Positions 41,319-52,116 are shown, counted from the stretch's first letter. The stretch is DNA of 64,000 bases from Bacteroidota bacterium (GCA_016722565.1 JADKIU010000001.1:62001-126000); one strand, 5' to 3'. The notes: generated from the sequence alone by a model not told the origin. Made by a program: numbers and translations.

Positions 41319-44300
41319 ATGAAACACCTAGCCAAAATTTTTACCTTTTTGCTTCTTGCTTTTTCTGTTTCTAACGCTAATGCAAGTGGAGGCAATCCGG
41401 CATGGGCAAACAAGTACGAGCACTCAAAAAGTTTTATAGAAAATAAAGGCCAATTTAACTTACCATATGAAACAACTGACCAGGTTGAATTTGCATATGA
41501 CAACAGTTCAACTAGAATTTATTTCACAAAAAAGGGCTTAACTTATAGTTTCTTAAAGATGTGGAAAGACAAGGAAGAAGAGGGTGAAAAAGACAGAGAC
41601 ACCAAGAAGCCGCATTTTCAAGATGTACGAACATTGGAAGAATGGAAAAAGAAAGAAGCAGAAGAACACAAACCAAAATTCATTGCCGATTACGTTACTA
41701 TTGAATGGGAAAACTCCAACCCAAACGTGCAGATTGTAGCAGAACAAAAAATCTCGAGTTATTTCAGTTATACTTTTAAAAATAAAACAGGAGCAGAAGT
41801 AAATGAAAACTTCTTGGCTGGGTACGAAAAGATTACTTATAAAAATCTTTATCCAAACATTGATGTGGAGTATGTGTTTCATCCATCAGAAGGAATTAAG
41901 TATTCCATCACACTTCACCCTGGTGCTGATCCATCGTTAATAAAAATGAAATACGATGAATCAAAAAAGCTAGCAATTGAAAATGGTAACCTAACTATTG
42001 CAACAGAACTAGGAAAAATCATTGACCACGCTCCCATTACCTTTTATGGAGGAAACGTTCCCTCTGTTATCAAATCAAATTTTGTAAAAACAGGAAACAG
42101 TATTTCTTTTCAGTTAGACAATTACGATAATACCAAAACTGTTATTATTGATCCGTGGACTGTAACTCCAAGTTTCACAACTAATTGGGATTGTGTTTGG
42201 GAATGCGAAAAAGATGGTGCGGGAAACGTTTATATTATTGGCGGTGTTACTCCATTACAATTAATAAAATACAATTCAACTGGAGCAATTCAGTGGACCT
42301 ACAACACACCATACGACACTACTAGCTGGCTAGGAACTTTTGCAACCGACAACATTGGTAATTCTTATGTTGCAAACGGTTCAACTGCTGCAATTATAAA
42401 AGTAAATACCGCAGGCGGACTTGTATGGAACAACCCTAGTCCTGGAGGATTGTTAACGAGTACCGAATTCTGGAGCATCGCTTTTAATTGTGATCAATCA
42501 CAATTGGTAATTGGGGGAACTGGTAATATTTTACCTCCACTTCCACATGTATACAATGTGGATGTTGCTACAGGAAATGTGACTGCAAATATCCAAGTAA
42601 CAGACGGAGCCTTATTTCCTACTCAAGAAGTAAGATCAATTACTGCTTGTGGAAATGGTAAATTTTATTGGTTAACTCATGACTCCATTGGCTTCTTTAA
42701 TCAAAATTTTTCCTTTTGTCCAAGTGGTGGAAGTGCAGTTGAGTTTCACCGCGACAACACTTATGGTTTTGGCTATAAATGTGAGAACTGGAGATATGAC
42801 AATACTGGCATTAATGCCATCAGAGCGAACACCAATTTTGTATATACTCACAAAGGAAATACAATTCACAAACGTGATTTAATAACCGCAAACATTATTA
42901 CTTCAGCAGCCATCCCTGGAGGCTCATTTATTGGCGGATTCGGAGGCAATCAAGTAGGAAATGCCGGCATCGACATTGATAATTGTGGAAATGTTTATGT
43001 TGGCTCAACCAATGCAGTTTTAAAATACGATGCCAACCTTGTTTTACTCGCAACCTATCCTACTACTTTTAATGTTTATGATGTGCATGTTACTTCTGGC
43101 GGAGATATTATTGCTTGTGGAACAACCGGAAATTCAGGAACCGCAATCAGAACAGGATACATCCAACAAATTACTGCTGGAGCATGTGCCGTTTTAGCTC
43201 TTACCTGCTGTAATACCGCTATTTGTACCGTCCCATCCGTTTGTTTAACAGCCGCACCATTTAACCTGACTTCCGCACAAACTGGCGGAACGTGGAGTGG
43301 AACAGGAATTACAAATGCATCCGCAGGAACATTCAGTCCTGCTGTATCAGGAGTAGGAACTTTTATAATTACATATACATTACCTTGTGGATCTGAAACC
43401 GTTTCTATTACTGTAAATCCGTGTACTGCATTAATTCTTTGTCAAGGTCCTGGAGCATTATCTGCTTCCGTTTCTGGTGGAACTGGTCCATACCAATGGC
43501 AAACATCATCCACTACGAATCCTTGTGTTGCTGGTTTAGGATTTTGTGGCGGAAGCCCATTTAGTGTTGCTGGCCCGCCAGTGACTGTATGGACAACTTT
43601 TTTCACAGGCTCAACAGCAACATTGCCAGGAACCTATCCGATTCAAATAGTTGACGCTGCTGGAACTATCTACACCATAGCCAATGCAGCTGCTTATGCT
43701 GCATTAGCTCCTTGTTCAGGGTGTCCGACCTTAACAGCAAACATAACAGCACAAGTAAATGTTGCCTGCTTTGGCGCATCTACCGGAAGCTTCAATGTTT
43801 CAACAACTGGAGGAGCAACACCATGGGATTATACATTATTAAATGGAGCTACGACTGTTGCCACATTTACAAACGTAGCAGGAACCCAAGCATTCACTGG
43901 TTTACCTGCAGGAACCTACACGTTAAACATTGTGGATAATAATGGTTGCCCTGGAACGGCTACCATTACCATTACACAGCCAGCAGCAGGAACAACAACT
44001 GCGAATGCTGGTCCGAATCAAACCGTTTGTGGAACCACTGCTACATTGGCCGGAAATACTGCTACCGTAGGAACAGGAGCTTGGTCACTTGTAAGTGGTG
44101 CAGGAACAATCACCAGCACTTCCCTACCTAATTCAGGAGTAACGGGATTAGGTGTTGGACCAAATGTATTTATGTGGACGATTTCAAATCCACCTTGCCC
44201 TTCTACAACAAGTACTGTAACAATAACAGGAGTAGCAACACCAACTGTTGCGAATGCGGGTCCGGCTCAAACAATTTGTGGAACAACTGCTACACTTGCC

Positions 44301-46943
44301 GGAAATACAGCCGTTGCAGGAATCGGAACATGGACATTAGTAAGTGGTGCTGGAACCATTACAACACCGTCTTCTCCTACATCCGGTATAACTGGATTGG
44401 GCGTTGGACCAAACGTATTTCAATGGTCTATTGCAAATGCGCCTTGTCCTCCTTCGACATCAACGGTTACCATTACAGGCGTTGCAGCACCAACAACAGC
44501 TAATGCAGGACCAGCTCAAACGGTTTGCGGAACCACAGCAACTCTTGCCGGAAATGCTGCTACAACAGGAACTGGAACATGGACATTGGTGAGTGGTGCA
44601 GGAACCATTACAACACCATCTTCTCCTACTTCCGGTATTACCGGCTTAGGCGTTGGTCTTAACGTGTTTCAATGGTCGATTACAAATGCCCCTTGTCCTC
44701 CATCAACATCCACGGTAACCATTACAGGTGTTGCAACACCGACCGTTGCAGCAGCCGGACCAAATCAAACATTGTGTAGTACAACTTTTACAATGGCTGG
44801 AAATGCCCCTGCAACAGGAACAGGAACATGGACCCTGGTAAGTGGAGCAGGAACAATTACAACACCTGGATCTGCTACAACAACTATTACATCTGTTGGA
44901 GCTGGAGCAAACGTATTCATGTGGACAATTTCAAATCCTCCATGTCCGAACTCAACAAGCACCGTAACCCTTACAAATACAGGTGGGCCAACAACATCTA
45001 TTGCTGGTTCTCCTCAATCGGTTTGTGCAACAACTGCAACATTGGCCGGGAATACACCAACCGTTGGAACAGGTTTGTGGACTTTGGTGAGTGGAGCAGG
45101 AACAATTACAACACCTGCATCACCTACTTCTGGAGTAACCGGATTGGGTGTTGGTCCGAATGTTTTTGAATGGACCATTTCGAATCCTCCGTGTACGCCA
45201 TCCACCTCTACAGTTACCATCACAGGTGTTGCTGCCCCAACAAGTTCAAATGCCGGTGCAACACAAGTTGGTTGTAGTTCAACATTCACCATGGCAGGGA
45301 ATGCGCCTACCGTTGGAACGGGAACCTGGACAGTAATAAGTGGTTCAGGAACAATTACCACTCCATCTTCTCCAACAACAACCATAACAGGCGTTGGGGC
45401 AGGAACAAACGTCTTTATGTGGACCATTGATAATCCTCCTTGTCCAGCAAGCACGGATACGGTTACATTAATTAATACCGGTGGGCCAACAACATCCCTT
45501 GCGGGAACCGATCAGACGGTGTGTAATACAACGGCTACATTGGCTGGAAACACGCCTCTAACAGGAACAGGAGCATGGACTGTCATTGGTGGAACAGCAA
45601 CAGTAACAACACCATCCTCTCCAACCTCCGGAGTAACCGGATTGTCTGTTGGACCAAACGTTTTTGTGTGGACAATCTCTAGTCCGCCTTGTGCACCATC
45701 TACTGACACCATCATCATTATACAAATGAATCCAGTATCTACCTCTCTCGCAGGACCAAACCAAACCATTTGTAGCAATACTGCAACACTTGCAGGAAAC
45801 ACTCCTGCTGTTGGAACAGGAACTTGGACCTTGGTAAGTGGTGCAGGAACAATTACAACACCGGGATCACCAACAACGACAGTAACCGGATTAGGTGCAG
45901 GAGCAAATGTGTTTATGTGGACCATTTCGAATCCACCTTGTCCGAGCTCTACAAGTACTGTCACCATTAACAATACAGGTGGGCCATCCGTTAGCACGAC
46001 CTCACAAACGAATGTGGATTGCAATGGAAACAGCAGCGGAGCGGCAACGGTTGCCGGTTCCGGAGGAGCTGGGTCTTACACTTATTCATGGACAGGAGGA
46101 GCAGGAGCTAGCGCCAGTGCTACAGGTTTATCAGCGGGAAGCTATACGGTTACTATAACTGACGGTGCAGGCTGTTCAACCACAACAATCATTACTATTA
46201 CACAACCTTCTCCAGTATCAGGAGTGGTAAGCACAACAACCGCAACATGCGGATTAAGCGATGGTGCTGCTGCTGTTGCTGCATCTGGAGGAACAGGCGC
46301 GTTGACATATTCTTGGTCACCGGGAGGAGCAACAACCGCTTCCATCACCGGAATTCCTTCGGGATTATATACTGTTACAATAACTGATTCATTGGGATGC
46401 GTAAGTTCGGCTTCCGGCACTGTAGGTTCTGTTGGGGGGCCTGCAGTTAATGCCGGAGCCGGAAGTACGATTGTTTCAGGAGGAACAGCCATCTTATCTG
46501 GTACCGGTAGTCCGGGTGTTACGTTTAGTTGGTCACCGGCAGCAACAGTAAGCTGCCCAACATGTGCCACCACTGTTGCATCACCAACGCAAACAACAAC
46601 CTATACACTTACGGTTACCATTAACGGTTGTACATCATACGATACGGTAACCGTATTTGTTGAAATTGAATGTGGTGAATTGTTTGTGCCAAATGTTTTC
46701 TCTCCAAATGGTGATGGTAATAACGATGAACTAAAAGTATATGGCAATTGTATTGTCGATTTTGAATTTGTTGTTTTTGATCGCTGGGGACAAAAAGTGT
46801 TTGAAATTACAGATCCTGCAATCACATGGGATGGCCGATTTAATGGTAAAATGATGGATGCTGCTGTTTTTGTCTATTACCTGAAAGGAACAGTAAAAGG
46901 GATTGATGTGAGCAAACACGGAAACATAACATTGGTAAAATAA
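41319..46943 (+). CDS. Giant type-B T9SS cargo protein with eight 82-residue tandem repeats
   Basis: The protein has 1874 residues. A signal peptide is followed by a conserved N-terminal domain (SKSFIENKGQFNL...VEFAYDNSSTRIYFTKKGLTY, about 35-290), a propeller-like region (about 290-620) and Ig-like units. Eight tandem repeats of about 82 residues span about 890-1555; each runs AGP.QT.C.TTATLAGN...GTGTWTLVSGAGTI...GLGVGPNVF.W.I.NPPC. Then come SprB-type repeats (about 1560-1720). The C-terminal gliding-associated type B domain starts FVPNVFSPNGDGNNDELKVY near 1787. Type B cargo needs a dedicated PorP/SprF partner, which is the next gene. Cell-surface adhesion is inferred. Confidence 0.9.
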   Translation: MKHLAKIFTFLLLAFSVSNANASGGNPAWANKYEHSKSFIENKGQFNLPYETTDQVEFAYDNSSTRIYFTKKGLTYSFLKMWKDKEEEGEKDRDTKKPHFQDVRTLEEWKKKEAEEHKPKFIADYVTIEWENSNPNVQIVAEQKISSYFSYTFKNKTGAEVNENFLAGYEKITYKNLYPNIDVEYVFHPSEGIKYSITLHPGADPSLIKMKYDESKKLAIENGNLTIATELGKIIDHAPITFYGGNVPSVIKSNFVKTGNSISFQLDNYDNTKTVIIDPWTVTPSFTTNWDCVWECEKDGAGNVYIIGGVTPLQLIKYNSTGAIQWTYNTPYDTTSWLGTFATDNIGNSYVANGSTAAIIKVNTAGGLVWNNPSPGGLLTSTEFWSIAFNCDQSQLVIGGTGNILPPLPHVYNVDVATGNVTANIQVTDGALFPTQEVRSITACGNGKFYWLTHDSIGFFNQNFSFCPSGGSAVEFHRDNTYGFGYKCENWRYDNTGINAIRANTNFVYTHKGNTIHKRDLITANIITSAAIPGGSFIGGFGGNQVGNAGIDIDNCGNVYVGSTNAVLKYDANLVLLATYPTTFNVYDVHVTSGGDIIACGTTGNSGTAIRTGYIQQITAGACAVLALTCCNTAICTVPSVCLTAAPFNLTSAQTGGTWSGTGITNASAGTFSPAVSGVGTFIITYTLPCGSETVSITVNPCTALILCQGPGALSASVSGGTGPYQWQTSSTTNPCVAGLGFCGGSPFSVAGPPVTVWTTFFTGSTATLPGTYPIQIVDAAGTIYTIANAAAYAALAPCSGCPTLTANITAQVNVACFGASTGSFNVSTTGGATPWDYTLLNGATTVATFTNVAGTQAFTGLPAGTYTLNIVDNNGCPGTATITITQPAAGTTTANAGPNQTVCGTTATLAGNTATVGTGAWSLVSGAGTITSTSLPNSGVTGLGVGPNVFMWTISNPPCPSTTSTVTITGVATPTVANAGPAQTICGTTATLAGNTAVAGIGTWTLVSGAGTITTPSSPTSGITGLGVGPNVFQWSIANAPCPPSTSTVTITGVAAPTTANAGPAQTVCGTTATLAGNAATTGTGTWTLVSGAGTITTPSSPTSGITGLGVGLNVFQWSITNAPCPPSTSTVTITGVATPTVAAAGPNQTLCSTTFTMAGNAPATGTGTWTLVSGAGTITTPGSATTTITSVGAGANVFMWTISNPPCPNSTSTVTLTNTGGPTTSIAGSPQSVCATTATLAGNTPTVGTGLWTLVSGAGTITTPASPTSGVTGLGVGPNVFEWTISNPPCTPSTSTVTITGVAAPTSSNAGATQVGCSSTFTMAGNAPTVGTGTWTVISGSGTITTPSSPTTTITGVGAGTNVFMWTIDNPPCPASTDTVTLINTGGPTTSLAGTDQTVCNTTATLAGNTPLTGTGAWTVIGGTATVTTPSSPTSGVTGLSVGPNVFVWTISSPPCAPSTDTIIIIQMNPVSTSLAGPNQTICSNTATLAGNTPAVGTGTWTLVSGAGTITTPGSPTTTVTGLGAGANVFMWTISNPPCPSSTSTVTINNTGGPSVSTTSQTNVDCNGNSSGAATVAGSGGAGSYTYSWTGGAGASASATGLSAGSYTVTITDGAGCSTTTIITITQPSPVSGVVSTTTATCGLSDGAAAVAASGGTGALTYSWSPGGATTASITGIPSGLYTVTITDSLGCVSSASGTVGSVGGPAVNAGAGSTIVSGGTAILSGTGSPGVTFSWSPAATVSCPTCATTVASPTQTTTYTLTVTINGCTSYDTVTVFVEIECGELFVPNVFSPNGDGNNDELKVYGNCIVDFEFVVFDRWGQKVFEITDPAITWDGRFNGKMMDAAVFVYYLKGTVKGIDVSKHGNITLVK
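43987..45985 (+). repeat. Eight-copy 246-bp coding tandem repeat with higher-order structure
   Basis: Copies are similar at DNA level. Copies 4 and 6 carry the variant STTFTMAGNAP and are followed by a TNTGGPTTS linker, while copies 5 and 7 return to ATLAGNTP, so a two-repeat block of about 490 bp appears to have duplicated. Such arrays expand and contract by recombination. Confidence 0.75.
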
Positions 46944-46960
46944 GTTAATACAAACGAACC

Positions 46961-48025
46961 ATGAAAACGAAATTCGCCAAACAATATTCTAACTCAATCC
47001 TTTTGTGTGTATTCTTAATCACATGCATCTCTGTCACCAGTGTTGCTCAGGATATTCACTTTTCGCAATTTGATGAAACACAATTGCAACTCAACCCTGC
47101 TGATGCCGGTGTTCAACATGAAGTTAGAGTGGTTACCAATTATAAAAATCAATGGCAAAGTGTTGGCTCACCTTATAAAACATTTGCGCTTTCTGCTGAC
47201 GCTCGTCTCTTAAAAGACAAGAAGCATCACTTGGGTTTAGGCGTTGACGTTTTTTCGGATAAAGCTGGAGATGCTAACTTAAAATCCAATCAGGTGAATC
47301 TTTCACTTTCAGGTGTAATCAATGTAAGTCAGTACAGTAAGGTGTCTGCAGGATTAATGACCGGATTTGGTCAAAGAAGCATCACGTTAGATGGACTTGA
47401 ATGGGGTAGTCAGTATGATGGAATGAACTACAACGCAGCGCTTCCAACCGGGGAAACAGCGATTCCCCAAACGTTCAGCTTTGTTGATTTAGGAGCCGGG
47501 ATTCAATACAGTTACGGAAATAGTGAAATGTATATTTCTGCAAACGATGCACGCAGAATAAATATCGGTGCATCCATTTTTCATCCGCACAACCCCAACT
47601 ATACATTTTATGGTGACAGCAGACAAATTTTACATACCAAATATGTGTTCCATGGAAATGCAGCAATTGGTGTTAAAAACACCAACTTGGTTTTGAAGCC
47701 TTCTTATATTGTTTTTCTGCAAGGAGCAACAAAAGAAATTACTCCTGGACTTACATTCCAATACATTTTACAAGAAGGTTCGAAATACACAAAAAATAAA
47801 AAACCAGCAGCGTTTTCAATTGGTGGTTATTATCGTGTTCAAGATGCGTTTATTGCTGTTGCCAAATTCGAATATGCGAACTATTCAATCGGTTTGAGCT
47901 ACGATGTGAATTTATCCAAATTAAAAACCGTAAGTAAAGCAAGAGGTGGCTTCGAAATTTCCTTACGATTCATTTCGCCAAGTGCATTCAGTAAGCGTTT
48001 AAGTGGTCGCTCGAAATTTATATGA
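46961..48025 (+). CDS. PorP/SprF family T9SS outer-membrane protein
   Basis: The 354-residue protein has a signal peptide and the family start DIHFSQFDETQLQLNPADAG, followed by beta-strand-rich membrane-protein sequence (GLGVDVFSDKAGDANLKSNQVNLSLS, in part). PorP/SprF proteins are thought to receive type B CTD cargo at the surface. The gene begins 17 bases after the stop of the giant cargo, as is typical of cargo-partner pairs. A terminator follows. Confidence 0.93.
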   Translation: MKTKFAKQYSNSILLCVFLITCISVTSVAQDIHFSQFDETQLQLNPADAGVQHEVRVVTNYKNQWQSVGSPYKTFALSADARLLKDKKHHLGLGVDVFSDKAGDANLKSNQVNLSLSGVINVSQYSKVSAGLMTGFGQRSITLDGLEWGSQYDGMNYNAALPTGETAIPQTFSFVDLGAGIQYSYGNSEMYISANDARRINIGASIFHPHNPNYTFYGDSRQILHTKYVFHGNAAIGVKNTNLVLKPSYIVFLQGATKEITPGLTFQYILQEGSKYTKNKKPAAFSIGGYYRVQDAFIAVAKFEYANYSIGLSYDVNLSKLKTVSKARGGFEISLRFISPSAFSKRLSGRSKFI

Positions 48026-48056
48026 GTTTGTTTAAGTTGTAAATTCAGGTGAAGAA

Positions 48057-48088
48057 GGGGGTTAACATTTTGTTGACTCCCTTTTTTT
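48057..48088 (+). terminator. Terminator after the PorP/SprF gene
   Basis: GGGGGTTAAC and GTTGACTCCC form a ten-bp stem with two wobbles around ATTTT, followed by seven Ts. Confidence 0.8.
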
Positions 48089-48146
48089 GTTTCGCTTTTG
48101 GAAATTCCTTTTTTTTCTTATCTTAACCCCTCGTTTCGAAGGATAA

Positions 48147-51113
48147 ATGAACTTAAAAGAAACTACTACTACTATCGACACTGCATCTTTGGAAAAATGG
48201 ATTGCAGAATCATACACTGTTTGCAGAACAAATCCTACTAAAGGAATTGAACTTGCAGACCAAGCGCTTGCTATTGCACTCCCTGGGTCCCTTCAAAAAG
48301 CGCAAGCAACAGTGTCGAAAGGAGCTTGTCAAGTGTGGCTTGGAAATTATGAAGAAGCACTCAAAAATCTTTTTGAACCACTACATGAGTTCAATGCATT
48401 CCAAGACAGTAAGTTTGAATCACATGCCTTGTATCACATTTTTTGTGCTTTTTATTTTTTAGCGGATTATGACAATGCGCTGAAATATGCATTTGATATG
48501 CTTGGACGCGCAGAGAAAAATGGCAACATCAATGCACAGGCAAATGCATTGAATGGGATTGGCTCGGTATATTATACCTCCGGAGAAGATCAAAAAGCTG
48601 TTGAAGCACTTTCAAAAGGCTTAGCGGTTGCCGAAAAACAAGATGATAAACATTTGCTGGCAAGAATTCTTGATGGACTTGGCTCAGCCTATTTTAATTT
48701 AAAGGACATTGAAAAAGCAATCGATTTTAAAGAGCGCAGTTTAGAAACAGCTCGACCAATCGGTTTAAAAAATGTGGAAGCATATGCTCTTGATGGACTT
48801 GCACGCATCTATGCCGAAGCAAATGCAAATAAAATAGCAGAAAAATTATTTTTAGATTGTCTTTCTATCCGCGAAGAACTAGGATTTAGATCCGGAATTG
48901 CGGAAACCAATTTACACCTTGGCTCCTTATTTTTTAAAACTCAAGAATATGAGAAAGCGCTCCAACACTTAAAAAGAGCGCTTTTGATTGCAGAAGAAAC
49001 AAAAACAAAAGAGGTTATCTATAAAACACATGAAGCACTTTCGCTTTATTATGAAAAACATACAAACACCGAAAAATTTGTAGAGCACTTCAAAAAATAT
49101 TACGCTTATAAAGAAGAATACTTCAGCGAAAAAAACAAACAGAAATTGAAAGGAGCGGAAATGCAATTCAGCATTACGCAAATGGAGAAAGAGAAAGAAT
49201 TGCTGAGTATCAAAAACAAACAGTTGGAAGCACAATCCAACGATCTAGTTGTATTAAGCGATTTGGGGAAAAAAATCATTTCCCAACTTTCTGTGGAAAC
49301 AATTAACAATACTGTTTACGAAATCATCAACAATTTGATGGATGCTGCCGGTTTTGGAATTGGGATAGTAACGGAAGACCAGCAGCGATTGATTTTCCCG
49401 GGGTACATCGAAAATGGTGTTATTCTGGAATCTTCCGGCTACGACCTGAGCGATAACGACCGGCTGGCACCGCTTTGTTTTAATAAAGAACTGGAAATCA
49501 TTATTAATGATTACGATTTAGAATTAAACAAATACATCAAAAAACGATTAAACCCGGTCGTAGGGGCAAGTGTTCAATCCATCATTTATTTGCCTCTCAA
49601 AATAGGCGTTAAAAAAGTCGGTGTATTGACTGTTCAAAGCTTCAATACAAATGCGTATAGTGAATACAATGTTAACCTTGTTAAAAACCTTGCTGTTTAT
49701 TGTGCAATCGCTATTGAAAATGCTTCCTCCTATAAAAAGCTGGAAGAACGTGTTGTTGAAAGAACAGAAGAGATTGCAAAAGCACACGAAAATACCCGAT
49801 TGCTGGGGCAAATGGGACAACAGATTATTTCAAGTGTTAACTTCAACGCCATTTTTAAAAACCTACACGAAAATGTAAGTCGATTAATGAATGCCGATTG
49901 CTTTGGTGTACGCATTTATCATCTGGATAAAAACGAAATTGAATACCGGTATGAAATTGAAAACGGTGAATTGCAGGAATCTCTTTCTGTTTCTATGGAC
50001 AACATCGACAACTTTTCTGTTTGGTGTATGACCAACAAAAAAGAAATATTTATTAATGACAACCTCAACGAATATCAAAAATATACCAGCAAAATTGTTG
50101 TTCCAACAGGAGACATGCCCAACTCACTAATTTTTTGTCCCATGATGATTGGAGAGCGAATTATGGGCGTTATCACTGTTCAGAGTTTTGAAAAATTCGC
50201 GTACAAACCACAACACATTGATATCTTAAAAACACTGGGAACCTACACCGCTATTGCATTAGAAAATGCAAACCTGGTTGAAAATTTGGAAGACAAAGTG
50301 AAAGAGCGAACCAGCGAAGTTGTCAAACAAAAAGAAATTATTGAGGAAACAAACAAACACATTACCGATAGTATCAAGTATGCAAAACGAATTCAGGAAG
50401 CCTTTTTACCAAGCGAAAAAAGTATTTCAGAGCATTTAAAAAATGCATTCATTTTGTACAAACCAAAAGATATTGTGAGTGGAGATTTTTATTGGATTGA
50501 ACGAAAAGGGAATAAAATTTTATTCGCAGTAGTAGATTGCACCGGACATGGTGTTCCGGGCGCATTCATGAGTATCATTGGTTTTAACGGGCTCAATCAA
50601 ATTGTGAATGAGTACAATTATACCAGACCTGCAGATATCTTAACACACCTCAACAAAAGTATCAGCAATACCTTAAAACAACACGTGGAGGATTCGAAAA
50701 TTCGTGATGGAATGGATGTGGCGATTTGTTCGATTGATTTAGACAATAATAAACTCGAGTTCGCAGGGGCATTCAGTCCGTTGTTTATTTTACGCAACAA
50801 CGAAGTTTTAAAATTCAAAGGCGACAAACATCCGATTGGAAACTTTGTGGGTGTTGAAGAATATGAATTCACCAACAATGAAATCGATCTTCTTCCGGAA
50901 GACAAAATTTATATTTTCTCGGATGGTTTTGTGGATCAATTTGGTGGTCCGAATGGAAAGAAATTGAAATACAATTATTTCCGTCAATTGTTACTGGACA
51001 ATCACAAACGCCCGATGCCGGAGCAAAAAGAAAAAATCAACGAATTTTTTGAAGCCTGGAGAACCGGCTTCGAACAAATTGATGATGTTTGTATTATTGG
51101 TGTGGCGGTGTAA
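48147..51113 (+). CDS. TPR-GAF-GAF-SpoIIE serine phosphatase
   Basis: The 988-residue cytoplasmic protein has TPR units (about 10-330), a coiled coil, two GAF domains (about 375-535 and 555-715), a signalling helix (VKERTSEVVKQKEIIEETNKHI) and a PP2C/SpoIIE domain (about 770-988) with PKDIVSGDFYW, DCTGHGVPGAFMS and DGFVDQFGGP. It would sense a ligand or protein through its GAF domains and act on a phosphorylated antagonist. It has no membrane helix, unlike the relative at 30796. Its stop abuts that of the convergent LpxR gene. Confidence 0.9.
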   Translation: MNLKETTTTIDTASLEKWIAESYTVCRTNPTKGIELADQALAIALPGSLQKAQATVSKGACQVWLGNYEEALKNLFEPLHEFNAFQDSKFESHALYHIFCAFYFLADYDNALKYAFDMLGRAEKNGNINAQANALNGIGSVYYTSGEDQKAVEALSKGLAVAEKQDDKHLLARILDGLGSAYFNLKDIEKAIDFKERSLETARPIGLKNVEAYALDGLARIYAEANANKIAEKLFLDCLSIREELGFRSGIAETNLHLGSLFFKTQEYEKALQHLKRALLIAEETKTKEVIYKTHEALSLYYEKHTNTEKFVEHFKKYYAYKEEYFSEKNKQKLKGAEMQFSITQMEKEKELLSIKNKQLEAQSNDLVVLSDLGKKIISQLSVETINNTVYEIINNLMDAAGFGIGIVTEDQQRLIFPGYIENGVILESSGYDLSDNDRLAPLCFNKELEIIINDYDLELNKYIKKRLNPVVGASVQSIIYLPLKIGVKKVGVLTVQSFNTNAYSEYNVNLVKNLAVYCAIAIENASSYKKLEERVVERTEEIAKAHENTRLLGQMGQQIISSVNFNAIFKNLHENVSRLMNADCFGVRIYHLDKNEIEYRYEIENGELQESLSVSMDNIDNFSVWCMTNKKEIFINDNLNEYQKYTSKIVVPTGDMPNSLIFCPMMIGERIMGVITVQSFEKFAYKPQHIDILKTLGTYTAIALENANLVENLEDKVKERTSEVVKQKEIIEETNKHITDSIKYAKRIQEAFLPSEKSISEHLKNAFILYKPKDIVSGDFYWIERKGNKILFAVVDCTGHGVPGAFMSIIGFNGLNQIVNEYNYTRPADILTHLNKSISNTLKQHVEDSKIRDGMDVAICSIDLDNNKLEFAGAFSPLFILRNNEVLKFKGDKHPIGNFVGVEEYEFTNNEIDLLPEDKIYIFSDGFVDQFGGPNGKKLKYNYFRQLLLDNHKRPMPEQKEKINEFFEAWRTGFEQIDDVCIIGVAV

Positions 51114-52097
51114 TCAAAAACAAACATTTATCCCAATTCTTCCCCACTCGTGTACCAATCCGTTTTTAAATTCCGGACTAACAATTGCTCGTGAATATTC
51201 GAGTCCTAATCGTTTATAAGCCACCACAACTCCTACATAACCCAAACCCACAATTCGTTCAATATCGCTTGGTGGAATCGTATAAATGCTGTTTCTGTTA
51301 ATCATTCCTCCTTGCATGGTCGCGTTATACGCCACCGCTTTCAGTTTTCCTTTTGCATAAAGATAACACTGAAACTTCCGCACATTTTTTTGTCGCGTTG
51401 TTCCCAGATTATTAAAATACGGTTGCATCCAACCTACACGAATCATTGTTCCCAAAGCAAAATCATCGTATAAGGTTCCAATCCTTGCCTCCGCAATTCC
51501 TGTTAGTTCAATGTGTTTCCCATTTATCAATCCCTTTTCCAAAAACACATCATAGTTCAATACATAATCATTTTCTATTTGATTTTCCCAACCCAACGGC
51601 TGTATGTTATTCAACGCATAATGAATTCCTTTTTGTTCTTGTGCGCCTCTTAAATTCGGACCCATAAAACCTAAATTAATACGAGATGTTAAACGAATCC
51701 GCCTTTCCATATCAATCGAAATCAACGAATGAGTAACATAGGCAACAGCAGCAAACGGTCGCTCGCCATAAAAGATGCCTTCGTGCCGGATGCTTCTCGG
51801 AGTAAACCCTTGCCGTTCAAGGCTCATTCCATAATAGTCCACGACTCTTTTTCCAGTTCTTCTACCTCGGGGGTTCAACGAAATCAACGTTTTTGCCAAT
51901 AACGTTTTCTTAAAAACGGGTAAGAAAAACTCTAAGTAAACACCTTGCGTATAATAGCGGTCGGTGGATGCAAAAAAATCGTTCTCATAGTTGTGGCGAT
52001 AGTAACGATCGGGCAATACAACACTATCCACCTGCGATTGAGAGGCAATGGATAGCATAAAAAAGCAACTGAAAAAAAGGGTTGTTTTCTTGTTCAT
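51114..52097 (-). CDS. LpxR-like lipid A deacylase (DUF2219)
   Basis: From ATG 52097 the product has 327 residues with a signal peptide (KKTTLFFSCFFMLSIASQSQ). The mature part has NYENDFFASTDRYYTQGVYLE and FYGERPFAAVAYVTHS, the motifs of the LpxR family, whose members remove the 3'-acyloxyacyl group of lipid A in the outer membrane. A longer start at 52115 is in the predicted initiation region and is not favoured. No second catalytic His is confirmed by eye. Confidence 0.8.
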   Translation of the reverse strand: MNKKTTLFFSCFFMLSIASQSQVDSVVLPDRYYRHNYENDFFASTDRYYTQGVYLEFFLPVFKKTLLAKTLISLNPRGRRTGKRVVDYYGMSLERQGFTPRSIRHEGIFYGERPFAAVAYVTHSLISIDMERRIRLTSRINLGFMGPNLRGAQEQKGIHYALNNIQPLGWENQIENDYVLNYDVFLEKGLINGKHIELTGIAEARIGTLYDDFALGTMIRVGWMQPYFNNLGTTRQKNVRKFQCYLYAKGKLKAVAYNATMQGGMINRNSIYTIPPSDIERIVGLGYVGVVVAYKRLGLEYSRAIVSPEFKNGLVHEWGRIGINVCF

Positions 52098-52116
52098 CGA
52101 GTGTATATACGACATA

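Noticed and set aside
43987..45985. Regular repeats that might suggest a CRISPR array
   Set aside because: The unit is about 246 bp, stays in frame and codes for a protein; there are no short repeats with unique spacers and no cas genes.
44765..46573. Long minus-strand open frames (up to 170 codons) within the giant cargo gene
   Set aside because: They mirror the repeats of the plus-strand gene; the low-complexity Val/Pro-rich translations are typical antisense shadows.
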